From Phyllobacterium sophorae (GTDB lineage Bacteria > Pseudomonadota > Alphaproteobacteria > Rhizobiales > Rhizobiaceae), in assembly GCF_003010965.1 (NCBI RefSeq), contig NZ_PGGM01000005.1, forward strand, positions 62,001 to 126,000: a stretch of 64,000 nucleotides of DNA, in the 5' to 3' direction. The notes below the pieces were generated by a model. It did not search any database and was not told the DNA's origin. It saw only the letters and a program-made list of their open reading frames with translations. Both the position numbers and the translations under genes were made by a program. Positions 19,371 to 29,082 of the stretch are shown here, one piece after another; position 1 is the first letter of the stretch; the number at the start of each line of letters is the position of its first letter.

Positions 19371-19778
19371 CTATTCAGCAGCTTGTGCGAAGGGAGTCTG
19401 GGGTTCCTTGCCGCCGTTAGCTGCATCGAATCGAGCGCGGGCTTCGCTGACGCGCTGCTCGTTTTTGATCGCCCAATCTCCAAGCGCTTTTACCGGCACC
19501 AGCAGATCGCGTCCCAAATCCGTCAGCTCGTAATCCACACGTGGCGGAATGGTCGGATAAACTGTCCGGGTCACAAATCCGTCGCGTTCAAGACCACGCA
19601 ACGTACTCGTCAGCATCTTTTGAGAGATACCATTGATTGTCCGCTTCAGCTCGTTGAATCGCATCGACCCATTGCCGAGATACTTGACGACCATCACCGT
19701 CCATTTGTCGCCGACGCGTGCGAGGAGATGGTGAACCGCCGCACATGCAGGGGTTACTTCGAAGTGATCTGGTTTCAA
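19371..19778 (-). CDS. HxlR-family winged-helix regulator
   Basis: 135 residues from a TTG at 19778, chosen because a strong AAGGAGG lies seven bases upstream. The frame is open to 20351, but that part is antisense to the reductase gene. Conserved HxlR elements are ACAAVHHLLARVGDKWTVMVV with its Cys, RFNELKRTINGISQKMLTSTL, and GFVTRTVYPTIPPRVDYELTD. A 25-residue C-terminal extension (ARFDAANGGKEPQTPFAQ) exceeds the usual length. It is divergent from the FMN reductase gene, which it most likely represses. GTGAC occurs twice in the 90-bp gap and could be part of an operator. Confidence 0.92.
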   Translation of the reverse strand: MKPDHFEVTPACAAVHHLLARVGDKWTVMVVKYLGNGSMRFNELKRTINGISQKMLTSTLRGLERDGFVTRTVYPTIPPRVDYELTDLGRDLLVPVKALGDWAIKNEQRVSEARARFDAANGGKEPQTPFAQAAE

Positions 19779-19868
19779 AAAAGTGCCTCCTTGCGACCGT
19801 TTCGAACAGTCACTTATATAGCGCCGGTCACAAATAGTTACCATCCCCCAAGATGAAGGATTCATGAA

Positions 19869-20429
19869 ATGGCTAAAGCTAAAATCGGTATCATTATTGG
19901 CAGCACACGTATCGGCCGTTTCGCCGAATTTCCTGCCAAATGGATCGCTGAGGTTGCCGGCAAGCGTGACGATGTCGAGGTGGAGATCGTCGATCTTCTT
20001 GACTATCCGATGCATTTCTTTGCTGAAGAGCGTACCACGACGGAGCAAAACGAAACCGCGGAGCGGTGGAAGAAAAAGCTGCGGGAATTCGATGGCTTCG
20101 TCGTGACCGTCGCCGAGTACAATCACGGCCCGACCGCCGTGTTGAAGAACGCCATCGATCTTGGTGAGTTCTCGCAACGTCCCGTCGGCTTTGTCGGCTA
20201 TGGCGGCGTGGGCGGTGCCCGTGCAGTGGAACAGCTTCGTCTGATCTTCGTTGAAATGGGCTCGGCGTCGGTCAAGACCGGGGTTCATATCTCTTATCCC
20301 GAATATCTGACCGTCGTTAAAGGCGAGAAGAAACTTGGAGATTATGCGCATCTCAATGAGGCAGCCGACAACCAGCTCGCCCAGCTTGTCTGGTGGGCGA
20401 ATGCTTTGAGAGCTGCTCGCGCAGCCTGA
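19869..20429 (+). CDS. NAD(P)H-dependent FMN reductase family protein
   Basis: 186 residues with a flavodoxin-like fold: GIIIGSTRIGRFAEFPAKW binds the FMN phosphate, VTVAEYNHGPTAVLKNAID is the family signature, and GFVGYGGVGGARAVEQLR follows. Members reduce FMN, quinones or azo compounds with NAD(P)H in the cytoplasm. Divergence from an HxlR regulator suggests quinone or electrophile induction, as for the YodB and YhdE circuits of Bacillus. A GST gene follows 68 bp downstream in the same direction, so a shared detoxification role is possible. Confidence 0.9.
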   Translation: MAKAKIGIIIGSTRIGRFAEFPAKWIAEVAGKRDDVEVEIVDLLDYPMHFFAEERTTTEQNETAERWKKKLREFDGFVVTVAEYNHGPTAVLKNAIDLGEFSQRPVGFVGYGGVGGARAVEQLRLIFVEMGSASVKTGVHISYPEYLTVVKGEKKLGDYAHLNEAADNQLAQLVWWANALRAARAA

Positions 20430-20497
20430 TTCTCGGAAGGGCGGCGGCTTCGGCTGCCGCTCGTTTCATTTGCGGCCATCATCCGGAGAACCATGCC

Positions 20498-21175
20498 TTG
20501 TCTTCCCTCACCCTCATCAGCCATCCTCTTTGCCCCTATGTGCAACGCGCAGCTATAGCCCTTGCCGAAAAAGGCGTTCCATTCGAGAAAATTTACATTG
20601 ACCTGCAGACGAAGCCCGACTGGTTCCTAAAAGTTTCGCCGCTTGGAAAGGTACCGCTGCTGCAAGTTCCCCGGCCGGATGGCAGCGACGCAATTCTCTT
20701 CGAGAGCTCGGTCATTGCCGAATATATCGATGAGTCTCAACCCGGACCGCGCTTGCACCCGCAAGACGCCCTGACGCGTGCCCGCCATCGCGGCTGGATG
20801 GAATATGGCTCCTCCATTCTCTCCGAGATATGGGGGCTGGAAACGACCAGGGATGTGCGTGTCTTCGAAGAAAAGCGCAAGGCTCTCATCGACAAATTCG
20901 GGCGTGTAGAAGACGAACTCGGCGATGGCCCCTTTTTTGCGGGCGCCAATTTCAGCCTGGTCGATGCGGTCTTCGCGCCCGCCTTCCGGTATTTTGATAC
21001 GTTCGATGAGATCAGCGACCTTGGGGTGTTTGCGAACTATCCCAAAGTTCGCGCATGGCGCAAGGCACTTGCGGCGCGGCCTAGCGTGCAAAACGCAGTA
21101 ACGGTCGAGTATCCGCAGCTGTTACGCGAGTTTCTGAAGAAATACGACGCTTACATGCTGACACTGGCGTCCTGA
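20498..21175 (+). CDS. Glutathione S-transferase
   Basis: 225 residues from the TTG at 20498, with CCGGAGAA upstream. An ATG at 20493 is out of frame, and a longer in-frame start at 20393 overlaps the reductase gene. The N-terminal domain reads TLISHPLCPYVQRAAIALAE with an omega/zeta-like catalytic Cys (CPYVQR), then SPLGKVPLLQVP and LFESSVIAEYID for glutathione binding. The C-terminal helical domain ends with RAWRKALAARPSV. The Cys at the CPYV position suggests thiol-transferase or dehalogenase-like activity rather than simple conjugation. It may be co-transcribed with the FMN reductase. Confidence 0.88.
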   Translation: MSSLTLISHPLCPYVQRAAIALAEKGVPFEKIYIDLQTKPDWFLKVSPLGKVPLLQVPRPDGSDAILFESSVIAEYIDESQPGPRLHPQDALTRARHRGWMEYGSSILSEIWGLETTRDVRVFEEKRKALIDKFGRVEDELGDGPFFAGANFSLVDAVFAPAFRYFDTFDEISDLGVFANYPKVRAWRKALAARPSVQNAVTVEYPQLLREFLKKYDAYMLTLAS

Positions 21176-21183
21176 TCTGGATC

Positions 21184-21537
21184 CTATTTATCTGACCAGA
21201 CCGCAAGCTCATATCCATCGGGGTCGGCGAAATGAAAGCGCCGGCCGCCGGGGAAACTGAATACGGGTTTCAGGATTTTTCCGCCCGCTTTCTCGACTCG
21301 CTTCAATGCATCTGCAAGATTATCGGCAAAGAGGATGACCAGCGGGCCGCCCGATCGGACTTCGCCTTCTGACGTAAAGCCGCCCTTAAGACCACCATCG
21401 GAAAATTCGCAATAGCTGGGGCCGTAATCAGTGAAGGTCCAGCCGAAGGCATCGCCATAGAAGCGGCGCGCGCGCCCAATATCACTCACATTGAATTCGA
21501 TATAGTCGATACGTTTGTCTTTGCCTGAACTTGCCAT
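21184..21537 (-). CDS. VOC-superfamily (glyoxalase/bleomycin-resistance-like) protein
   Basis: 117 residues from the ATG at 21537; a longer frame to 21606 overlaps the upstream gene. It is one VOC unit: IDYIEFNVSDIGRARRFYGDAFGWTF, and later FPGGRRFHFADPDGYELAVWSD with the conserved metal-binding Glu of YELAVW. The N-terminal metal residue is a Glu (IEFNV) rather than His. Substrate is unknown. It overlaps neither neighbour and follows the SRPBCC gene by eight bases, so the two are an operon. Such pairs are common in rhizobia and are often annotated as a stress-related module. Confidence 0.88.
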   Translation of the reverse strand: MASSGKDKRIDYIEFNVSDIGRARRFYGDAFGWTFTDYGPSYCEFSDGGLKGGFTSEGEVRSGGPLVILFADNLADALKRVEKAGGKILKPVFSFPGGRRFHFADPDGYELAVWSDK

Positions 21538-21545
21538 ATCTTTTC

Positions 21546-21956
21546 TCACTCTATGAGTTGTGCTTCGAGCAGATCCTTGAGCTTCTGCAGATCTCGCTTC
21601 ACCCACGCGGCATCGGCAGTGAATTTCTCATCGTCCATGCCCGGCAGGCGAAACAGGGTGAAGGTGACCTCGCAGCTGTCACCATTGGCAACCGCCCGCA
21701 GCGGAATATAGACTTCCTCACCCGTTTCTGTGGTCACCCAATGATCGAGAACACCAAACTTGTTATCAGGTGCGAACCGCAATCGAAGCTTGCCAGAGGG
21801 ACTATCGGCCAGCCATTCGTCACCGGATTTCTGCAAGCCGGATGTAAGGCCTGACGCCCATTCTGGCAGGTGTTCCGGAACACTGGCGTAGTCATAGACA
21901 TCACGCCAATTGCGGCCAATGGAAATCTGAAGGGTTCGCGCTTCATGTGTTGCCAT
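21546..21956 (-). CDS. SRPBCC (START/Bet v1-like) domain protein
   Basis: 136 residues from the ATG at 21956, which has GGAGGA just upstream; an earlier ATG at 21977 is inside that ribosome-binding site. The single SRPBCC fold is suggested by the opening THEARTLQISIGRNWRDVYDYAS, a middle strand region KLRLRFAPDNKFGVLDHWVT, and a long C-terminal helix WVKRDLQKLKDLLEAQL. These proteins bind hydrophobic ligands or act as chaperone-like partners. No ligand can be read from the sequence. It is first gene of the two-gene unit with the VOC protein. Confidence 0.82.
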   Translation of the reverse strand: MATHEARTLQISIGRNWRDVYDYASVPEHLPEWASGLTSGLQKSGDEWLADSPSGKLRLRFAPDNKFGVLDHWVTTETGEEVYIPLRAVANGDSCEVTFTLFRLPGMDDEKFTADAAWVKRDLQKLKDLLEAQLIE

Positions 21957-22240
21957 GATGTCCTCCCCACACATCAAACTTTCAATTCAAAATTAGCACG
22001 AACCAGGAAATTAGTCAGATAATGTCACTCGCATGCGTACTTTCAAATGACCAAGGCAGTCTTGCGAATAGGGCGCTAGCCGTTGCGCACATGTGCGGGG
22101 CGCCTCAAGTGGCTTTTTGCCTTTAATCGATTTTATCCCAAACCCGCGTGAATTCCAGGTCGGCATTCCACTCTCGAACCTTGCCTCTCGCGGAGCTTCG
22201 CAGTAGTGCTTGCGCCAACTCCCAACAGGAAAAATACACG

Positions 22241-23632
22241 ATGAGCTCTACCCGTACCGAAACAGATACTTTTGGACCCATCGAAGTCGCTTCGGACAAG
22301 TATTGGGGCGCACAGACGGAACGCTCGCTGCATAATTTCAGGATCGGCGGCGAGAGGATGCCGATCCCGCTCGTGCGCGCCCTTGGCATTGCCAAGCGAG
22401 CCGCTGCGGAAACCAACATGGCACTCGGGAAGCTCGACGAAGTGCTTGGCCGCGCCATCACCGTCGCTGCGGAAGAAGTCATCGAAGGTAAGCTCGACGA
22501 GCATTTCCCGCTGGTTGTCTGGCAGACGGGCTCGGGCACACAGTCGAACATGAATGCGAATGAGGTCATTTCCAACCGCGCCATTGAAATGCTCGGCGGA
22601 ACCAAGGGCTCGAAGAAGCCGGTTCATCCAAACGATCACGTCAACATGAGCCAGTCCTCCAACGACACGTTTCCGACTGCGATCCATATCGCCACGGCCG
22701 TGGAGGCAACCGAACGGCTCTATCCCGCGCTGGACCATCTGACTGCCGCGTTGGCGAAGAAGGAAAAGGCATTTGCCGACATCATCAAGATCGGCCGAAC
22801 CCACACGCAAGATGCAACGCCCGTTACACTCGGTCAGGAATTTTCGGGCTATCGCGCGGCGCTGGAATTCGCGCGCAAACGCATCGAGCAGAGCCTTGCC
22901 GACGTCTTCCTGCTGGCACAGGGGGGTACGGCCGTTGGGACCGGCCTCAATGCGCCTGTCGGCTTTGAAACAGGTTTTGCCGAAGCGGTTTCCGATATTA
23001 CCGGCCTGCCGTTCAAGACCGCCCCAAACAAGTTCGAGGCACTCGCGAGCCATGGCGCCCTGGCTAACTTCCATGGCAGCCTCAATGCACTGGCAACGGA
23101 CCTGTTCAAGATCGCCAATGACATCCGCTTCCTCGGTTCTGGTCCGCGTTCCGGTCTCGGCGAATTGAAACTACCGGAAAACGAGCCCGGCTCGTCGATC
23201 ATGCCGGGCAAGGTCAACCCGACGCAGGCCGAAGCGCTGACCATGGTCGCGGCGCAAGTTTTCGGCAATCAAACAACGGTCACTGTCGCTGCCAGCCAGG
23301 GCCACTTCGAACTCAACGTGTTCAAGCCGGTCATTGCGCTGAACGTTCTTCAGTCGATCCGCCTGCTCTCGGATTCCATGGTCTCCTTCGCAGACAACTG
23401 TGTCGAAGGCATCGAAGCTGATGAAGCCCGCATCAAGGACCTGCTTGAGCGCTCGCTGATGCTCGTCACAGCACTGGCGCCGGCGATTGGCTATGACAAT
23501 GCGGCAAAGATTGCCAAGACTGCCCACAAGAACGGCACGACCTTGCGTGAAGAGGCCCTCGCCAGCGGTCACGTCTCGGCTGAAGATTATGACCGCCTTG
23601 TTCGTCCAGAACGTATGATCGCACCAGAGTAG
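22241..23632 (+). CDS. fumC: Fumarate hydratase class II
   Basis: 463 residues from the ATG at 22241 (AGGA upstream). It converts fumarate to malate in the TCA cycle and, unlike class I fumarases, is iron-free and oxidation-resistant. Signatures are [31 protein letters not shown] and [13 protein letters not shown], the fumarase/aspartase signature with the catalytic Ser loop. It is intact and of usual length. The preceding 280 bp hold no gene and should carry the promoter. Confidence 0.98.
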   Translation: MSSTRTETDTFGPIEVASDKYWGAQTERSLHNFRIGGERMPIPLVRALGIAKRAAAETNMALGKLDEVLGRAITVAAEEVIEGKLDEHFPLVVWQTGSGTQSNMNANEVISNRAIEMLGGTKGSKKPVHPNDHVNMSQSSNDTFPTAIHIATAVEATERLYPALDHLTAALAKKEKAFADIIKIGRTHTQDATPVTLGQEFSGYRAALEFARKRIEQSLADVFLLAQGGTAVGTGLNAPVGFETGFAEAVSDITGLPFKTAPNKFEALASHGALANFHGSLNALATDLFKIANDIRFLGSGPRSGLGELKLPENEPGSSIMPGKVNPTQAEALTMVAAQVFGNQTTVTVAASQGHFELNVFKPVIALNVLQSIRLLSDSMVSFADNCVEGIEADEARIKDLLERSLMLVTALAPAIGYDNAAKIAKTAHKNGTTLREEALASGHVSAEDYDRLVRPERMIAPE

Positions 23633-23741
23633 GAATCGAATATCATTTTACTGTGAACAATCTGTCGAGAAAATGGTGGCTTTGCTTGACAATCGAATCT
23701 AGATATTGGGCTGTAACGACAAACCCCGGAGAAGTTTCCTA

Positions 23742-24128
23742 ATGTCCAACAATGCTATTGTTACGCTTGTCAGCCGCATCCTGCTTTCGATCCTGTTCAT
23801 TCCCGCTGGTTTCGCCAAGCTCACAGCTATTGGCGGCACAGCGGGCTATTTCGCCTCCAAGGGGCTCCCACTGCCAACAATCACTGCCGTTATAGTCGGC
23901 CTGGTTGAACTTCTTGGCGGTCTCGCCGTTCTGGTTGGCTTCCAGACTCGCTACGCCGCAGTCCTGCTCGGTTTGTTCACGATCGGCGCTGCCCTCGTCG
24001 GTCATCTGGTTCCCTGGGATCAGGCGAACCAGATAAACTTCTACAAGAACCTCGCGATTGCCGGCGGTTTTTTTGTGCTGGCTCAGCATGGGGCAGGCGC
24101 ACTATCTATCGACGCCAAGCGCGGCTGA
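23742..24128 (+). CDS. DoxX-family inner-membrane protein
   Basis: 128 residues from the ATG at 23742 (CGGAG upstream). Four membrane helices with the DoxX signature: ILLSILFIPAGFAKL, then VGLVELLGGLAVLVGF, AAVLLGLFTIGAALVGH and FYKNLAIAGGFFVLAQHG. DoxX proteins are small quinone- or thiol-linked membrane oxidoreductase components; in mycobacteria one works with SodA and a thiosulfate sulfurtransferase. Here it converges on exported MsrA and MsrB genes, which may or may not be linked. It has its own terminator. Confidence 0.88.
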   Translation: MSNNAIVTLVSRILLSILFIPAGFAKLTAIGGTAGYFASKGLPLPTITAVIVGLVELLGGLAVLVGFQTRYAAVLLGLFTIGAALVGHLVPWDQANQINFYKNLAIAGGFFVLAQHGAGALSIDAKRG

Positions 24129-24151
24129 TCGATCCGATACTGAACAAGAAA

Positions 24152-24176
24152 AAGGCCGCTTCGAGCGGCCTTTTTT
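24152..24176 (+). terminator. Rho-independent terminator between doxX and msrA
   Basis: AAGGCCGCT, TCG, AGCGGCC, TTTTTT. The arms are perfect and A and T tracts sit on either side, so it can serve both convergent genes. Confidence 0.9.
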
Positions 24177-24187
24177 GTTGCGTTGTC

Positions 24188-24877
24188 TCAGTTCGACGCT
24201 TTGTTCTCACTGACCAGCACAGGGTTGTCGCGGTAATCCTGCGGGAATAATTTGCTCAGGTTTTCGATCTTCGGGAGATCGTAGTAAGCGATGTAAGGCT
24301 GCGAAGGATGGATCGTCGCATAATCCTGGTGGTAGGCTTCGGCGGGGTAGAATTCTTCCAGCGATGAAACCTTCGTAACGATCGGACCCGAGTAGACCTT
24401 GGCCTTGTCGAGCTGAGCGATATAGGCTCTCGTAATCTTCTCCTGCTCGCTGCTGGTCGTGAAAACCGCCGAGCGATACTGTGTGCCGGAATCCGGTCCC
24501 TGCCGATTCAACTCCGTGGGATTGTGCACCACGGAAAAATAGACTTGCAGTATCTTGCCAAGGCTGACGACTTTCGGATCAAAGGTTACTTCCACCGACT
24601 CCGCATGTCCGGTGTCGCCGTTGCTCACAAGTTCATAATTTGCGGTTTCCTTCTTGCCGCCCGAATAACCGGAGACAGCGCTCGTTACACCCTTCATGTG
24701 CTGGTAGACCCCTTGGACGCCCCAGAAGCAGCCACCGGCAAGGACGATGGTCTCAGGCTTCGCGGAGGCCGTCTGATCGACCGCAGGTGGCGGAACCATG
24801 GTGACAGTTTCGCCAGCAAGCGCGCATCCGGGAGAAATCAAGATCGTCGCAGCGAGCAGGAAATGATAAACTTTCAT
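24188..24877 (-). CDS. msrA: Exported peptide-methionine (S)-S-oxide reductase
   Basis: 229 residues. The N-terminal hydrophobic segment MKVYHFLLAATILISPGCAL and ALAGE cleavage zone send it to the periplasm, unlike cytosolic MsrA. The catalytic motif AGGCFWGVQGVYQ is near residue 47, and the conserved YSGG, HAESVEV and RSAVFTT segments follow, then EFYPAEAYHQDY. It repairs methionine-S-sulfoxide in exported proteins. I see no obvious recycling Cys at the very C-terminus (KASN), so an external thiol donor may be needed. msrB lies 21 bp upstream in the same direction and is surely co-transcribed. Confidence 0.95.
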   Translation of the reverse strand: MKVYHFLLAATILISPGCALAGETVTMVPPPAVDQTASAKPETIVLAGGCFWGVQGVYQHMKGVTSAVSGYSGGKKETANYELVSNGDTGHAESVEVTFDPKVVSLGKILQVYFSVVHNPTELNRQGPDSGTQYRSAVFTTSSEQEKITRAYIAQLDKAKVYSGPIVTKVSSLEEFYPAEAYHQDYATIHPSQPYIAYYDLPKIENLSKLFPQDYRDNPVLVSENKASN

Positions 24878-24898
24878 GGATCTGGGTCCTTTGCTATC

Positions 24899-25393
24899 TC
24901 AGGCAGCTGCCGGTTTGAATGTCAACGCGACGCCATTCATGCAGTAGCGCAGGCCAGTCGGCTTTGGCCCGTCATCGAAGACATGACCGAGATGGCCACC
25001 GCAGCGATGGCATTCGACCGCTGTACGCGTCATACCGAAGGAAGGGTCGGGAATCTCGTTTACCGCGCCCTTGATCGGCATCCAGAAACTCGGCCAGCCG
25101 GTGCCGCTTTCGAATTTCGTATCTGAATCAAAAAGTGGGAGGTCGCAGCCGGCGCAGGCAAAAATGCCTTTACGCTTTTCGTGATTGAGCGGGCTGGTGA
25201 ACGGGGCCTCCGTCCCCTCCTCGCGCAGCACGTAATATTGTTCGGCGGTCAGGAGTTTCTTCCACTCCGCATCCGTATGCTTGATTTCGAACGGGCCTGC
25301 CGCACGCGCGACTGGTGCGCCAGCAAATCGTGTCGCGACGAATGCGCCGAGCCCCGCTATCGCACCGCCAAAAAGCGTTCGACGTGTCATCAT
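24899..25393 (-). CDS. msrB: Exported peptide-methionine (R)-S-oxide reductase
   Basis: 164 residues. The Tat-like signal starts MMTRRTLFGGAIAGLGAFVA, with ARA near residue 31; the second ATG three bases in is equally possible. The zinc site is formed by CAGC and CHRC, and the catalytic Cys lies in RYCMNGVAL near the end. GTGWPSFW and GGHLGHVFDDGP are standard MsrB blocks. It reduces methionine-R-sulfoxide, complementing MsrA. A Tat-exported MsrB beside a Sec-exported MsrA forms a periplasmic repair pair. The electron donor is unknown; the convergent DoxX gene is a candidate partner. Confidence 0.95.
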   Translation of the reverse strand: MMTRRTLFGGAIAGLGAFVATRFAGAPVARAAGPFEIKHTDAEWKKLLTAEQYYVLREEGTEAPFTSPLNHEKRKGIFACAGCDLPLFDSDTKFESGTGWPSFWMPIKGAVNEIPDPSFGMTRTAVECHRCGGHLGHVFDDGPKPTGLRYCMNGVALTFKPAAA

Positions 25394-25506
25394 GACTGAA
25401 CTCCTAGCGTTACTATACCGATCATATTCGGTCTTCTGCTGGGAAATACGTATGGATCGCTGGAAAGGTTACAGAACTCGCTCTAAATCACGCAGAGTTG
25501 ATAGGA

Positions 25507-26202
25507 TCAGCCGGCCAGAGCCGCCTTAATGCGCTGAGATAGTTCCTCAACAGCATTGGCGTCGGTGGTGCCGCGCGACGAAACCAGGCACGCCTGCGAT
25601 TTGAGGATCACGCCATCATCCAGAACCTTGAGATGGTTGGCGTGCAAAGTCGATCCGGTCGAGGTGATATCCACAATGATATCAGCGGAACCTGAAGCAG
25701 GAGCGCCCTCGGTCGCGCCGAGGCTCTCGACTATGCGATAGACCTGGATTCCATGCATTTGCGAGAAGAACTGCTGGGTCAACCGCCAGTATTTCGTGGC
25801 AATGCGCAGACGGCGGCCATGGCGCTGGCGGAAATCCGCGGCGACGTCATCGAGATCGGCCATTGTCGACACGTCATACCAGACGTCCGGCACGGCAACG
25901 ACAACATCCGCATGGCCAAAGCCGAGGCGGGCTTCGACTTGCACCCGCTCATCGGCAGACGACAGCGTTTCGCGGATGAGATCTTCACCTGTCACGCCAA
26001 GATCAACGCTGCCATAGCCAAGCTCGCGAGCAATCTCGGATGCCGAGAGAAACAGGATATCGATCTGACTTTCGCCTTTGACCTGCGCCCGGTAGCTGCG
26101 CTGATCTTTCGGCAGGATTACGCTCAAGCCCGCGTTTTCAAGGACTTCGAGGGCCTTTTCCTTGAGGCGGCCTTTGGAGGGAAGCGCCAAGGTGATGGTC
26201 AT
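25507..26202 (-). CDS. hisG: ATP phosphoribosyltransferase, catalytic subunit (short form)
   Basis: 231 residues: the short HisG lacking the C-terminal regulatory domain, which therefore needs HisZ. It joins ATP and PRPP, the first step of histidine synthesis. Recognisable parts are [17 protein letters not shown], the [11 protein letters not shown] segment, and the phosphate loop [19 protein letters not shown]. Its ATG overlaps the hisZ stop (ATGA), so translation is coupled. It is the last gene of hisS-hisZ-hisG. Confidence 0.97.
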   Translation of the reverse strand: MTITLALPSKGRLKEKALEVLENAGLSVILPKDQRSYRAQVKGESQIDILFLSASEIARELGYGSVDLGVTGEDLIRETLSSADERVQVEARLGFGHADVVVAVPDVWYDVSTMADLDDVAADFRQRHGRRLRIATKYWRLTQQFFSQMHGIQVYRIVESLGATEGAPASGSADIIVDITSTGSTLHANHLKVLDDGVILKSQACLVSSRGTTDANAVEELSQRIKAALAG

Positions 26203-27341
26203 TGCGCATCTCCTGAAACACTCTCGGCAATTTGCTCGAGCCGGTCGAGCCAGATCGAAAATCCGACACCCGGAATGGACCCTACGGCGCCGAGCATCGT
26301 CAACAGACGATCATAGCGGCCGCCGCCGACAATAGCGCCTGTGCCGGCGTATTTCAGCGCACGGGTCTCGTAGACCAGCCCGGTATAATAGTCGAGCGGG
26401 CGGCCGAATGCGGCATCATAGATGATCGTCTCGTGCCCGATTCCCGCCTCGATAACAGAGGCCGCGCGCGCCTCGAATTGTTCAAGTGCAGGGCCGAGGT
26501 CGAATTCGTTCGAACGCGCGAAGCTGAGCAATTGGCCCGCGGCAGATTGCAGCGGCACGCGAATGGCAAGAAAGGTTTCCAACGCCGAGAATGCCTTGGC
26601 CGGCAACTTTACCGAAGCGAGCGTTGATTTCTCGATCAGCCGACGCGCAATTTCTATCGGCGCGCGACCAGCACCAGGCGAAATCCCCGCGATTTGCATA
26701 TCCTGTTCCAACTCAGCCGCCAAACCGGCTTCGTCGCCCTTTGCCACGAGCACTGCAAGACGATCCGGCAGCGCGCCATTTTGGCGATCGGAGGAAAGGT
26801 CTTCAAGCAAACCTTTCAATTGCCCAGGATTGCCGAAGGCGCGTGCAAGCTTCTTCTGCCAGCCGCGCGGCAAGCCAAGTGCTGCCAGCACTGCCTCAAA
26901 AATTGCCTGGTCACCGAGCAGGGTTTCCAGTTCCGCGTGCGGCGCAACAAGCCGGATGGCAGCCAAGGCATCGGCAAGCGAACGCGCATCGGCACGGGCC
27001 CGGTTGGCATCGCCAAGATCCTCGATCCCGGCCTGAAAGAACTCGTTGCCGCCCTCGCGGCGCTGGCGGAACACCTCACCGAGGTAGGCATAGCGTTTCG
27101 GCGTCGCGGCGTTGCGTTCGATATGATTTCGGCAAACGGGAATGGTAAATTCGGGCCTGAGGCACAGGCTCTGGCCGTTTTCGTTCTCGGTCAGAAAAAT
27201 CCGGCGGCGCAGGTCTTCACCGGCCATGTCCAGAAACTGGTCTGCCGGCTGGATGACCGGAATATCGACAAGCTCCGCATCCCGCCCAGCGATAAGCGCG
27301 GCAAGTTCGCCAGAAAAAGCAGGGGCGCGTGAAGCGGTCAT
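26199..27341 (-). CDS. hisZ: ATP phosphoribosyltransferase regulatory subunit
   Basis: 380 residues. A HisRS paralogue without aminoacylation: it keeps the class II fold (motif-2-like [19 protein letters not shown] and a HisA-like [16 protein letters not shown]) but has lost the anticodon domain. It binds short HisG in a hetero-octamer and supplies histidine feedback and activation. The overlap with hisG and tight spacing to hisS support one operon. Its start at 27341 lies six bases after the hisS stop. Confidence 0.95.
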   Translation of the reverse strand: MTASRAPAFSGELAALIAGRDAELVDIPVIQPADQFLDMAGEDLRRRIFLTENENGQSLCLRPEFTIPVCRNHIERNAATPKRYAYLGEVFRQRREGGNEFFQAGIEDLGDANRARADARSLADALAAIRLVAPHAELETLLGDQAIFEAVLAALGLPRGWQKKLARAFGNPGQLKGLLEDLSSDRQNGALPDRLAVLVAKGDEAGLAAELEQDMQIAGISPGAGRAPIEIARRLIEKSTLASVKLPAKAFSALETFLAIRVPLQSAAGQLLSFARSNEFDLGPALEQFEARAASVIEAGIGHETIIYDAAFGRPLDYYTGLVYETRALKYAGTGAIVGGGRYDRLLTMLGAVGSIPGVGFSIWLDRLEQIAESVSGDAQ

Positions 27342-27347
27342 CGGAAA

Positions 27348-28973
27348 CTACTGACCCTTCGATGCGTTGGCACGATCTTCGGCCTGCGCCTCGAGTATCT
27401 TGCGCACCTCGGCCACGAGATCGCCTTCCTTGGCGGTGACCTGCGCCGGACGGCTTTCACGCCACGTGACATTGTCCTCGATCTCAGCCGAAAGGCGTGC
27501 GCCTTCGATCAGGTCCTTGATCTGAACTTCGCCGTTGTCGCGTTCCTGCGACCCCTGAATGATGACGCAGGGTGCGCCACGGCGATCAGCATATTTCATC
27601 TGCGGCTTCATGCCCGAACCGCCGAGATACATTTCGGCGCGAATACCGGCCTGACGCAGATCCGAGACCATCCTCTGGTAGCGGCCGAGGCTTACTGTAT
27701 CACGGTCCATGACCAGAACGACGACAGGGCCGATGTTGTCGGAAGTGTCGAGCTTGCCGAGGTTCTTCAGGGCGGTCATCAGGCGCGAAACGCCGATCGA
27801 AAATCCGGTTGCCGGAACCGGTTCGCCGCGGAAGCGCGAGACCAGGCCGTCATAACGCCCGCCACCGCCAACCGAGCCGAAGACAACTTTCTCGCCCTTT
27901 TCATTCGTGACGTCGAAGGTGAGTTCGGCTTCGAAGACCGGACCAGTGTAATATTCCAGACCACGTACGACCGAGGTTGTAATCCTGATGCGCTGTGTCC
28001 CATAGCCCGCTGCTCTCACGAGGCTGCTGATTTGGCGAAGTTCGTTCAACCCCTCTTGGAAAAGCGACGCTTGTGGGAACCGCTCCTCATAGACGTCAAG
28101 AAAGCGGGGATTGGCGATGACTAAGGGTTGTGAACTCTGGCCGCCTTGCAGCAATGCATCATCCTGCATCACTTCATCGGGAGACATTTGCATAAAAAAG
28201 TCGGGTGCACGGTCGCTCGCGTGCGTGAAAAGGAGCATGATCGTATCAATGGATTCTTCGTCGAGCCCCGCACCCTTCGTGAAATCGCCCTCACCTTCCT
28301 TACCGCCATCCCACCGGCCGGCGCCAAGCAGCAGGCGCACGCCTTGTGGGCCGAATTTGTCGAGCTTGTCGATTGCCCTGAGCACCGTCAGCCTTCGGCC
28401 AACATTCTCGTCGCCGCCGAGGCCGATTGCCTCCAGCACCCCGTCGAGAACCTTGCGGTTGTTAACGCGGATCACATAGTCACCGCGCTTGATGCCCAAT
28501 GCCTCCATGACATCGGCCATCATCATGCACATTTCCGCGTCCGCCGAGACAGAAGGCGCACCGACCGTATCGGCGTCGAACTGCATGAACTGGCGGAAAC
28601 GGCCCGGGCCCGGCTTCTCATTGCGGAACACCCAGCCGGCACGATAGCTGCGATAGGGCTTTGGAATACTCTCGAAATTCTCGGCGACATAGCGTGCCAG
28701 CGGCGCGGTCAGATCGTAGCGCAACGACAACCACTGCTCGTCATCGTCCTGAAACGAGAACACGCCTTCGTTGGGACGATCCTGATCCGGCAGGAACTTG
28801 CCGAGCGCATCGGTATATTCGATCAGCGGAGTTTCGACGGGCTCGAAGCCATAAAGTTCGTAGACCTTGCGGATCTGCGCCATCATCTTTTCGGCGGCGC
28901 GCAGATCATCGGGCGCACGGTCCACGAAACCGCGCGGCAGCCGCGCTTTTACCCTGTCTGCCTTTGTTGCCAT
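27348..28973 (-). CDS. hisS: Histidine--tRNA ligase, alphaproteobacterial type
   Basis: 541 residues, longer than the roughly 430 of E. coli because of an inserted segment around [18 protein letters not shown]. Class II motif 2 reads [14 protein letters not shown], motif HisA reads [14 protein letters not shown], and motif 3 GFSIGVSRL. It charges tRNA-His. The motif 2 loop differs from the RPQKGRYRQFHQ-like loop of enzymes that read G-1:C73. This fits the known alphaproteobacterial lineage that lost G-1 from its tRNA-His, and the tRNA-His in this window is of that kind. First gene of the hisS-hisZ-hisG operon. Confidence 0.97.
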   Translation of the reverse strand: MATKADRVKARLPRGFVDRAPDDLRAAEKMMAQIRKVYELYGFEPVETPLIEYTDALGKFLPDQDRPNEGVFSFQDDDEQWLSLRYDLTAPLARYVAENFESIPKPYRSYRAGWVFRNEKPGPGRFRQFMQFDADTVGAPSVSADAEMCMMMADVMEALGIKRGDYVIRVNNRKVLDGVLEAIGLGGDENVGRRLTVLRAIDKLDKFGPQGVRLLLGAGRWDGGKEGEGDFTKGAGLDEESIDTIMLLFTHASDRAPDFFMQMSPDEVMQDDALLQGGQSSQPLVIANPRFLDVYEERFPQASLFQEGLNELRQISSLVRAAGYGTQRIRITTSVVRGLEYYTGPVFEAELTFDVTNEKGEKVVFGSVGGGGRYDGLVSRFRGEPVPATGFSIGVSRLMTALKNLGKLDTSDNIGPVVVLVMDRDTVSLGRYQRMVSDLRQAGIRAEMYLGGSGMKPQMKYADRRGAPCVIIQGSQERDNGEVQIKDLIEGARLSAEIEDNVTWRESRPAQVTAKEGDLVAEVRKILEAQAEDRANASKGQ

Positions 28974-29082
28974 GATGATGATCCAAACCTTTGAAATTCT
29001 AGCGATTGCCGGAGCGCGTTTGCTCTAGACTATCAACGCTTCAAGGGCAAGGATTGATGACCCTGACAAAGGATACGCGACT

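Noticed and set aside
19779-20351. Upstream extension of the second HxlR frame to 20351
   Set aside because: It is antisense to the FMN reductase gene; a TTG start with AAGGAGG at 19778 gives a normal HxlR length.
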